Below are positions 4,639 through 10,294 of a stretch of DNA of 11,190 nt, in pieces. Positions within the stretch are counted from its first letter, which is position 1, and each line of letters starts with the position of its first letter. Source of the DNA: Lawsonibacter sp. (GTDB lineage: Bacteria > Bacillota > Clostridia > Oscillospirales > Oscillospiraceae). The translations under genes were made by a program, and so were the position numbers. The DNA lies in the NCBI GenBank assembly GCA_022793355.1, contig JAAWCR010000208.1, forward strand, positions 1 through 11,190, written 5' to 3'. The notes beneath the pieces were generated by a model that saw only the letters and a program-made list of their open reading frames with translations, was not told the origin of the DNA and ran no database searches.

Positions 4639-6273
4639 ATGGCAGACATTCGAAAGAACACCGTCCACACTCTGGACATCACCGGCTACACCGCCGAGGG
4701 AATGGGAGTTGCCCGTTTGGAGGGGCGGGTGGTTTTTGTGCCCTTTACCATCCGTGGGGAGCGGTGGGCTGTTCGCCTGGAGAAGGTAAACAAAAATGTG
4801 GCCTGGGGCAGGGGAGTGGAACTGCTGGTCCCATCTTCGGAGCGAATTGAGCCCGACTGCCCCCTGTACGGGAAGTGCGGCGGCTGCCAATTCCGCCACA
4901 TGACTTATGGCGAAGAACTGCACGCCAAACGCCAGCGCATCGCCGACGCACTGGAGCGGGTGGGTCGCGTCAAGCTGGACCTGCCACCGGTACTGGGGGC
5001 GGAGATCCCGGATCGCTATCGGAATAAGGTACAGTTCCCGGTGTCTCAGGGGAGGCAGGGACTTTCGGTGGGCTATTACCGCCCGCGGAGCCACGACGTA
5101 CTGGACGCTCCGGACTGCCTTCTTCAGCCTTGGGCGGTCACTAAGCTGCGGGAGGCGTTCCAGGGGTGGATGGAGGCGCATAGAGTTCCCGCCTATGAGG
5201 AAGAATCGGGGAAGGGCTTGATCCGCCACCTTTATGTTCGGACCAGCAGCCGGGGCGAGTGCCTGGTGTGCGTGGTGGCCAACGGGGAACGCCTGCCCCG
5301 GGAGGAGGCACTGGTGGAGGTGCTGCGCCAGGCGGAGCCCCGGCTGGCAGGGGTGATTTTTAACGCCAACACCAAAGACACCAACGTGATTTTAGGGGAT
5401 AGCTATCGTACTTTGTGGGGCCGCGATTGGTTGGAAGAGGAATTATGCCAGCTGAATTTCCGCCTGTCCGTTCCTTCCTTTTTCCAGGTTAACCGGGCTC
5501 AGACCCAGCGGCTGTACAGCGTCGCCCTGGACTTCGCCCAGCTTTCCGGAACTGAGACCGTTCTGGATTTGTACTGTGGCATTGGCACCATATCCCTTGC
5601 TTTGGCAAAGCGGGCCGGGCGGGTAATCGGAGCGGAAATCGTGCCCCAGGCCATTGAGGACGCCAGGGAGAACGCCCAGCGCAACAAGATTGATAATGCG
5701 GAGTTTTTCTGCGGTGACGCCGGGGCTGTGGCCCGGCATCTGGCCGAAGAGGGCCTGCAGCCTCAGGTTATCTCCGTGGACCCGCCGCGCAAGGGCCTGG
5801 CCCCAGATGTACCCGAAATTTTGACCGGCATGGCTCCGGATCGCATTGTCTATGTCTCTTGTGATCCGGCCACTCTGGCCAGGGATGTGAACCGCTTTGC
5901 TGCATGGGGCTATAACGCCGTCAAGGCCCAGGGGGTGGATTTGTTTCCAAGGACCGCGCATGTGGAGACGGTTGTTCTTCTTTCCAAGGGAGAAATCGAC
6001 TCGCAGAAGGTCAGAGTGGAGTTCTCTTTGGAGGATATGGATATGTCGGGCTTCCAGAAGGGCGCGACTTATGGGGAGATCAAGGCGTATGTGCTGGAGA
6101 AGTTCGGGCTGAAAGTCTCCAGCCTGTATATCTCCCAGGTCAAACGAAAATGCGGGCTGGAAGTAGGAGAAAATTATAACCAGGCAAAGTCGGAAAACGC
6201 GAAGGTTCCCACTTGCCCGCCGGAGAAAGAAAAGGCGATTAGGGCTGCGCTAAAATATTATAAAATGTTTTGA
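4639..6273 (+). CDS. rlmD: 23S rRNA (uracil-C5) methyltransferase, RlmD/RumA family
   Basis: The 544-residue enzyme transfers a methyl group from SAM to C5 of uracil in 23S rRNA (U1939 in E. coli; the Gram-positive relative RlmCD also acts on U747). An N-terminal TRAM RNA-binding domain spans about residues 5-65. Four Cys for a 4Fe-4S cluster are present: 74, 80, 83 and 160. The Rossmann motif is DLYCGIGTISLALA (310-323), DPPRKGL is at 381-387, the catalytic Cys is 408 in YVSCDPATLARD, and the base Glu is 444 in HVETVVLL. Residues 455-544 form an extra tail with the segment LYISQVKRKCGLEVGENYN, absent from E. coli RlmD. The ATG at 4639 follows AAAAGGGGGG at good spacing. A truncated gene begins right after the stop. 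Confidence 0.93.
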   Translation: MADIRKNTVHTLDITGYTAEGMGVARLEGRVVFVPFTIRGERWAVRLEKVNKNVAWGRGVELLVPSSERIEPDCPLYGKCGGCQFRHMTYGEELHAKRQRIADALERVGRVKLDLPPVLGAEIPDRYRNKVQFPVSQGRQGLSVGYYRPRSHDVLDAPDCLLQPWAVTKLREAFQGWMEAHRVPAYEEESGKGLIRHLYVRTSSRGECLVCVVANGERLPREEALVEVLRQAEPRLAGVIFNANTKDTNVILGDSYRTLWGRDWLEEELCQLNFRLSVPSFFQVNRAQTQRLYSVALDFAQLSGTETVLDLYCGIGTISLALAKRAGRVIGAEIVPQAIEDARENAQRNKIDNAEFFCGDAGAVARHLAEEGLQPQVISVDPPRKGLAPDVPEILTGMAPDRIVYVSCDPATLARDVNRFAAWGYNAVKAQGVDLFPRTAHVETVVLLSKGEIDSQKVRVEFSLEDMDMSGFQKGATYGEIKAYVLEKFGLKVSSLYISQVKRKCGLEVGENYNQAKSENAKVPTCPPEKEKAIRAALKYYKMF

Positions 6274-6274
6274 G

Positions 6275-7195
6275 GTGGTAACAATAAAAAACCAATATAT
6301 GTTTTTCACGGAACAGATTTTTGAGGGCATCGATTTAAGTGGATACAGTAAAACAGATATATCTATTCCGCGTACAAATGTCCATATTTATGGATTTGAA
6401 TGCAAGAAAACAGATAGCTACAATGACAGCCTGTCTATGGCTAAAAAGCTAGATGAATTGACGCAAAATCTGACTGATAAATACGGCAGCTTATTCCGAG
6501 TAGTTAGTAGTGAAAGTTCCCAATTTTTTTGCAGTCAGATATATCCTCTGATCGTCAGCTTTGAAACAAAGCTACGATATGCACTATATGTTTCACGTTC
6601 TCTTTTTGAAAATGGAAATGTAAACGGAGAATCATTTCAATATTCTGTGGGGAAAAAGCAAAAGGACATTGAAGAAACCGATTTTGGTGAAATATATGAA
6701 GCAGTTTTCACTGACAAGGATTTTCAAGGAAAAGTTAGCAATATTAACGGGAGAAAACTTACGAAAGCGGATTTGATCAAAAAAATACAGGAAATCGATG
6801 AAAATAGTGTATGGCCTCCTTGGAGTTTTTTGTTGTATATTGTCAAGGATCGTCCGCAGAGCGCTTTCGATCCCTTCCAAACGGTATTCGGGTATTTCCT
6901 GGACAAGGCAGTCGTTCAAATTTTCGATGTAATCCTTTACGATACCTTCGGCCGCATGGGCCTTGGGCGTCAGAACGATATGCTTTTTGCGGTTATCGTC
7001 TTTGCCATTTTCATTTTGACATACCCGTTTTTCCTCAGCTCTTTCAGCGTTCTGGAAATGGACGACCGGGTAAAGCCCACTCTCTCGCACAGCTCTGTGG
7101 AGCAGACGCAAGAGGAATCCATTAAAAAAATTTCGTTCAGCAGGAACGCCTGTGCGAAGGTCATCTCATTTGCTGCCAGCTCCTCGCTTTCATAG
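6275..7195 (+). CDS. Unrecognised protein: native first 180 residues fused to antisense-of-marR tail
   Basis: The frame is open to 7195, but only 6275-6814 (about 180 residues, ending DENSVW) looks like real coding sequence. It is AT-rich, mostly polar and soluble. From about 6815 the frame reads the complement of a marR gene, so the tail is accidental. The native part has a Lys/Glu-rich helical centre (SFETKLRYALYVSRSLFENG, 95-114) followed by FGEIYEAVFTDKDF and a basic helix TKADLIKKIQEI. The style recalls accessory or abortive-infection-like proteins with a HEPN-like helical domain. I see no R-x4-6-H motif, which may have been lost with the C-terminus. Start is uncertain: GTG at 6275 or ATG at 6299. 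A GAGGTGG lies at 6272-6278. It begins one base after the rlmD stop but its composition marks it as foreign. I assign no function. Confidence 0.5.
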   Translation: MVTIKNQYMFFTEQIFEGIDLSGYSKTDISIPRTNVHIYGFECKKTDSYNDSLSMAKKLDELTQNLTDKYGSLFRVVSSESSQFFCSQIYPLIVSFETKLRYALYVSRSLFENGNVNGESFQYSVGKKQKDIEETDFGEIYEAVFTDKDFQGKVSNINGRKLTKADLIKKIQEIDENSVWPPWSFLLYIVKDRPQSAFDPFQTVFGYFLDKAVVQIFDVILYDTFGRMGLGRQNDMLFAVIVFAIFILTYPFFLSSFSVLEMDDRVKPTLSHSSVEQTQEESIKKISFSRNACAKVISFAASSSLS

Positions 7196-7251
7196 AGGCC
7201 CAGGCAGATGTTGATTTGCCGAAGCGTCAACAGCAGATTCCCATCAGACAT
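6815..7251 (-). pseudogene. MarR-family transcription regulator, frameshifted and 3' truncated
   Basis: From ATG 7251 (AGGGTGG ribosome site; an ATG at 7278 is also in frame) the product reads a winged helix-turn-helix: STELCERVGFTRSSISRTLK, then ELRKNGYVKMKMAK. At about 7000-7004 the frame is lost by one missing base. The next frame resumes with DDNRKKHIVLTPKAHAAEGI and continues through the dimerization helices to NIQQKTPRR. The wing Asp-x-Arg motif (DDNRKK) is thus split from the HTH. After about 6815 the sequence becomes the reverse complement of the unrelated gene at 6275, so the natural stop is gone. MarR proteins repress efflux or stress genes in response to small phenolic ligands; no obvious target remains. 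A sequencing error could explain the frameshift but not the lost 3' end. Confidence 0.72.
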
Positions 7252-7328
7252 TTCACACCACCCTTTCTTTTGCGGCATTGTTTGGTTTGTGACTGTTCGG
7301 CAGACAATTTTTACTGGCGCTACCGTCT

Positions 7329-7356
7329 ATTATACTCATTTTCTCTTGATTGTTAA
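7329..7356 (-). promoter_or_regulatory. Promoter of the marR pseudogene
   Basis: On the minus strand TTAACA (7351-7356), a 16-base spacer and TATAAT (7329-7334) give a near-consensus promoter about 80 bases before the ATG at 7251. It overlaps the -35 of the divergent lysR promoter. Confidence 0.7.
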
Positions 7357-7374
7357 TTTAAAAAATGTTATAAC
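7346..7374 (+). promoter_or_regulatory. lysR promoter with 12-base dyad
   Basis: TTGATT (7346-7351), a 17-base spacer and TATAAC (7369-7374) precede lysR by about 37 bases. A perfect dyad ATGTTATAACAT (7365-7376) covers the -10 and has the T/A-edged form of a LysR-type contact site, so autoregulation is possible. Confidence 0.55.
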
Positions 7375-7410
7375 ATATAAAGGAATTTTATCAATCGGCG
7401 GAGGGATTGT

Positions 7411-8295
7411 TTGAACACCTTTCAACTTGCTTGCTTTTTGACCGTGGCGGAAACGCTCAGCTTTGCGAAAGCCGCGAAACAGCTCAATGTTACACAACCG
7501 GCTGTCACCCATCAGATTCACTCTTTGGAGGCGGAGTTGAACGCCCAGCTATTCAAACGCACCACTCGTTCTGTAGAGATCACCCAGGAAGGGCTGATTT
7601 TTTTGAACGACGCAAAAAATGTTCTGAATATCATTACTCTGGCAAAAAAGCGATTCGAGGAGCCTGTGGTGGATGAACGGCAGTTCTTTTCGATAGGTTG
7701 TCACAGCCACAATGAACTGTACCTGTTGCCTGGGATACTGCGGCAAATGGCAGATTTCTGTCCGATGCTGAATCCAGTGTTTCAGGTTGTACCTTTCCAG
7801 CATTTGTACCAACTGCTGGACGAGGAAGCGGTCGATGTGATCATCGCCTTTCAAGAAAAAGACCGGAAAATAGATGGCATTTACAAGGAACTGGCTCAGG
7901 TCCGCATTGCCGGCATTTTGCCCGCCGGTCATCCGCTGGCAAAAAAAGAACTGCTGGATGAGGACGATCTCCGAACCCAGAGACTGCTCCTTCTGGACCC
8001 GCAGAGATGCCCCGATAGCTTGAATGCCATTCAACAAAAACTGGCAACAAGAAGGAGCGTTTCCGATCTGTTTATGTGTGGTTCAGCCGATGCCTGCATC
8101 GTACTGGCCAAGGCGGGGTTTGGGATCGCTGTCCAGCCCGACTTTCCGTCCCTGCGGGACCCCGCCCTGGCCTACATTCCAATCAAAGATGTGGAACCGC
8201 TGTCCTATGGGGCATACTATAAAACCACATCAGGGAAACCCCTGCTGAAAGTTTTTCTCCAGCTATGCAAAGAGTATTTTTCTTCCTTGGATTAA
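7411..8295 (+). CDS. LysR-type transcription regulator
   Basis: The 294-residue length is typical of the family. The N-terminal winged HTH (1-60) is clear: FLTVAETLSFAKAAKQLNVT, QPAVTHQIHSLEAELNAQLF, then the wing KRTTRSVEITQEG. A linker helix (about 62-85) leads to a periplasmic-binding-like effector domain (about 92-294), with ILPAGHPLAKKELL at the usual hinge and VLAKAGFGIAVQPD near the end. It would bind DNA as a tetramer and respond to an unknown small molecule. The start is TTG at 7411, preceded by CGGAGGGA at about 6 bases; translation from it gives the canonical LysR N-terminus. It diverges from the marR pseudogene; no clear target gene is adjacent, and the next gene, hsp20, has its own HrcA-type control. 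Confidence 0.93.
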   Translation: MNTFQLACFLTVAETLSFAKAAKQLNVTQPAVTHQIHSLEAELNAQLFKRTTRSVEITQEGLIFLNDAKNVLNIITLAKKRFEEPVVDERQFFSIGCHSHNELYLLPGILRQMADFCPMLNPVFQVVPFQHLYQLLDEEAVDVIIAFQEKDRKIDGIYKELAQVRIAGILPAGHPLAKKELLDEDDLRTQRLLLLDPQRCPDSLNAIQQKLATRRSVSDLFMCGSADACIVLAKAGFGIAVQPDFPSLRDPALAYIPIKDVEPLSYGAYYKTTSGKPLLKVFLQLCKEYFSSLD

Positions 8296-8301
8296 CTTAT
8301 C

Positions 8302-8342
8302 AAGCGGAAGGGATCGCTGATTTTTGGCAATCCCTTCCACTT
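8302..8342 (+). terminator. Hairpin after lysR
   Basis: 8302-8317 pairs with 8327-8342 at 14 of 16 positions (core GGAAGGGAT/ATCCCTTCC) around a 9-base loop. It begins 7 bases after the lysR stop. The tract after it is A/T-rich, without a clean U run, so termination may be only partial. Confidence 0.6.
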
Positions 8343-8389
8343 AATTGATAAAATATCTTTATAGGATATTAAGAAATATGAACAATAAA

Positions 8390-8416
8390 TTAGCACTCTC
8401 GTGTTGACAGTGCTAA
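8390..8416 (+). promoter_or_regulatory. CIRCE element (HrcA operator)
   Basis: TTAGCACTC (8390-8398), a 9-base spacer, and CAGTGCTAA (8408-8416) match the CIRCE consensus TTAGCACTC-N9-GAGTGCTAA at all but one base. The right arm overlaps the -35 of the hsp20 promoter, so HrcA binding would block transcription until heat or misfolded protein titrates GroEL. Confidence 0.93.
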
Positions 8417-8432
8417 TCTCGGCAGCTATACT
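8404..8432 (+). promoter_or_regulatory. hsp20 promoter
   Basis: TTGACA (8404-8409), a 17-base spacer and TATACT (8427-8432) form a strong sigma-A promoter. Its -35 lies across the spacer and right arm of CIRCE. Confidence 0.88.
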
Positions 8433-8493
8433 ATGAGCATAACCACAAACCAAGCGCGGTGTAAAAACCGCAAGTCTGAAAGGAGAAATTTTT

Positions 8494-8913
8494 ATGCTGA
8501 CCCCTTATCTAATGGCAAAGAATATGTTGGATGAGCTGGCCGAGTCCGCTTTCAGCGCGAATACCCTGCGGGGCATGATGAACACGGACATCAAGGAGAG
8601 CGACCAGGGCTACGAGCTGGACATCGACCTGCCCGGCGTCCACAAGGAAGACCTCTCCGCCGAGCTGAAAGACGGCTACCTCTGCATCAGCGCCACGGTG
8701 GAGCAGACGCACAACGACAGCGTCCAGAATGAGCGATATCTGCGCCGGGAACGCTTCATTGGCTCCTGCCGCCGCAGCTTTTATGTAGGGGACAAGGTCA
8801 AGCAGGAGGACATCCATGCCAAGTTTGAAGACGGCATCCTGCGCCTGTTCATCCCCAAGGTGAGCCAAGTGGCCCAGATTGAACAGAAGAACCTGATTGC
8901 CATTGAAGGTTAA
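8494..8913 (+). CDS. Small heat-shock protein, Hsp20/alpha-crystallin family
   Basis: The 139-residue cytoplasmic protein is an ATP-independent holdase that forms oligomers and keeps unfolding proteins soluble. The alpha-crystallin domain spans about residues 28-122: DIKESDQGYELDIDLPGVHK (32-51), GYLCISATVE (61-70), FYVGDKVKQEDIHAKFEDGI (96-115) and LRLFIPK (116-122). A C-terminal IAI (135-137) is the I-x-I anchor used for oligomer assembly. The N-terminal arm is short and resembles other clostridial Hsp18/Hsp20 proteins. The ATG at 8494 follows AAAGGAGAAA. It is monocistronic, with CIRCE at the promoter and a terminator behind, so it is probably part of the HrcA regulon. Confidence 0.94.
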   Translation: MLTPYLMAKNMLDELAESAFSANTLRGMMNTDIKESDQGYELDIDLPGVHKEDLSAELKDGYLCISATVEQTHNDSVQNERYLRRERFIGSCRRSFYVGDKVKQEDIHAKFEDGILRLFIPKVSQVAQIEQKNLIAIEG

Positions 8914-8917
8914 ACAG

Positions 8918-8955
8918 CGTCCCTGGTTTCGCCGAAAATAGCGTAACCAGGGACG
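8918..8955 (+). terminator. Terminator of hsp20
   Basis: CGTCCCTGGTT (8918-8928) pairs with AACCAGGGACG (8945-8955), the inner CGC/GCG also pairs, and TTT follows. It starts 5 bases after the hsp20 stop codon. Confidence 0.78.
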
Positions 8956-8977
8956 TTTCCTGTGCGGAGGTTTCACG

Positions 8978-9253
8978 ATAGCACCAATAAAATAACGATA
9001 CCCGACAAATCAAAGAACTGGTTCGGGGCAGTGTCGAGGGAACCCTCAATGAGCGATTGGAGGTGGAAGCGGAAAAACTGACTCAAGCGGCCCAGTATGA
9101 ACGCAGTGAGGTCCGTCAGGGATACCGCGGCGGTGGAACCTCACCACCACCTCGGGAGACGTCACATTCCATGTCCCTCGCTTGAAAGGAGTGTCGTTTG
9201 AAACGGCGATCATAGAGCGGTATCGCCAGCGGGAGAGCAGCGTAAAGGAAGCG
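8978..9253 (+). pseudogene. IS256-family (mutator-type) transposase remnant
   Basis: Several frames together rebuild the N-terminal part of an IS256-family transposase. A GGAGG (8966-8970) precedes a damaged start: ATAGCACC where ATGAGCACC would give MSTNKITIPDK. After a shift near 9005 the frame gives IKELVRGSVEGTLNERLEVE, then AEKLTQAAQYERSEVRQGYR. A second shift plus a small deletion near 9138 leads to NLTTTSGDVTFHVPRLKGV and SFETAIIERYRQRESSVKEA. Similarity ends near 9253, before any of the catalytic DDE region; about 90 of roughly 400 residues remain. The element ends are not visible. From 9254 to 9317 I see nothing recognisable. It is a long-dead insertion. Confidence 0.78.
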
Positions 9254-9317
9254 CCTTCTTCTGCCCGCTGTGAACCAGCTTCGTCTTTACAGTAATTCCA
9301 GCAGATGTGGATGCGCC

Positions 9318-10166
9318 TCATGCTGTTGGGAGCTTATCTGACAGCCGCACCGAAATCATGGACGCCGCATTTTTCTCCACCGAGTTGAGGATAAATCCGG
9401 CCAGATCGCAGGCGTAAAAATCTCCTGTTGTTTCCAGCCCTCGTTCAAGGATACAGCGGTTGAGGGCGGCATAACCTGCGGAGATGTCCCAATGGCCCCG
9501 GCAGCAGAGGTACAGATAATTCCCGGCGGGCTTCTCCTTATAATAGGGGAAGTCCGCTTTTTCTTTGATTCGGGTATAGAGGTGGCTGATGGCCCCTGGC
9601 CCGCCCTGCTCCCCCGGCTGGTGGATGGCCCCCAACTGGAAGTCGGTCTGTATTCCGTATTGGCTGCACAGTGCCCGGCACCGCTCCAGCACAGCGATCA
9701 GCAGTTCTTCCTCGCTGGCCTCCAGAGGCATCAGTCCCTCCAGCTCTCCCACCGGGAGGGCCAACATGTGCTCCCGTTCAAACCAAGCGCTCTGCGGAAC
9801 CATGTCCGGCCCCGGTCCAAACTCCAGATTGCGCAGAGCGCCGGACAGCACAAAGTCCATGTGCTCCAGCTTCTGCCGCTCTGCTTCTAGGCGGACCCGC
9901 TGTTCCCGCAGCAGCTTCAGCGTTTTGGCGGCGTCCTGTCCCTGGAGGCAGCGGCGGATCTCCTCCAGGGGCGTGCCCGTCTGGCGGAAGATAGAGATGG
10001 CGTAAAAGTCGTAGAACTGCTCCACATCGTAGTAAAAATAGCCGTTATTCCCCTGGCGGGCCGGGAGGAGCAGTCCTATATCCTTGTAGTGCCGCAGGGT
10101 CTCTTTAGTGGTGCCGCACAGGGCGGCGAAAGCCCCGGCGGTCAGCCATCCTTTTTTGCGTTCCAT
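9318..10166 (-). CDS. MerR-family regulator with GyrI-like effector domain
   Basis: I start the protein at the ATG at 10166 (282 residues) because GGAGGAAATTTTT precedes it; an upstream in-frame ATG at 10253 lies in the promoter. Residues 6-75 are the MerR winged HTH: LTAGAFAALCGTTKETLRHY (8-27) with YKDIGLLLPARQGNNGYFYY, then RQTGTPLEEI. A coiled coil for dimerization covers about 82-112. Residues 130-282 look like a GyrI/BmrR-type ligand-binding domain with FFxY-like aromatic patches, as in multidrug-binding regulators. There is no Cys pair for metal. It would bind a 19-base-spacer promoter and activate it by DNA twisting. That promoter lies next door and drives the divergent acylase-family gene. 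Confidence 0.85.
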   Translation of the reverse strand: MERKKGWLTAGAFAALCGTTKETLRHYKDIGLLLPARQGNNGYFYYDVEQFYDFYAISIFRQTGTPLEEIRRCLQGQDAAKTLKLLREQRVRLEAERQKLEHMDFVLSGALRNLEFGPGPDMVPQSAWFEREHMLALPVGELEGLMPLEASEEELLIAVLERCRALCSQYGIQTDFQLGAIHQPGEQGGPGAISHLYTRIKEKADFPYYKEKPAGNYLYLCCRGHWDISAGYAALNRCILERGLETTGDFYACDLAGFILNSVEKNAASMISVRLSDKLPTA

Positions 10167-10198
10167 AAAAATTTCCTCCAAAAAGTTCAAAACGCCTC

Positions 10199-10229
10199 TT
10201 GACCGTGTGGCGGCCACACGGTTTATGAT
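10199..10229 (+). promoter_or_regulatory. MerR-type promoter (19-base spacer) of the acylase gene
   Basis: TTGACC (10199-10204) and TATGAT (10224-10229) are 19 bases apart instead of 17, the hallmark of MerR-activated promoters. The start of transcription would be near 10236, with a leader of about 60 bases before the ATG at 10295. Confidence 0.82.
10202..10222. promoter_or_regulatory. MerR operator dyad
   Basis: ACCGTGTGGC (10202-10211), one central base, and GCCACACGGT (10213-10222) form a perfect 10-1-10 dyad. It lies between the -35 and -10 of the 19-base-spacer promoter, where MerR-family dimers bind. Confidence 0.82.
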
Positions 10230-10253
10230 ACTCCCTGTCAGAAATAATTGCAA
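10225..10253 (-). promoter_or_regulatory. merR promoter, overlapping the divergent one
   Basis: On the minus strand TTGCAA (10248-10253), a 17-base spacer and TATCAT (10225-10230) point to merR. Its -10 is the complement of the -10 of the acylase promoter, so the two promoters cannot be used at the same time and the regulator probably controls itself. Confidence 0.68.
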
Positions 10254-10294
10254 GTCCGTTGGACAACAATATTAAAAAACAGGAGGTTTTCGAT

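Noticed and set aside
6815..7195. C-terminal half of the 306-residue frame from 6275, which shows a hydrophobic stretch (MLFAVIVFAIFILTYPFFLS)
   Set aside because: The stretch is the exact antisense of the marR HTH and wing region, so the apparent membrane segment is an accident of the junction, not a real domain.
9254..9317. Continuation of the IS256 transposase
   Set aside because: The open frame goes on to a stop near 9293, but the residues no longer match the family and no inverted repeat end is visible.
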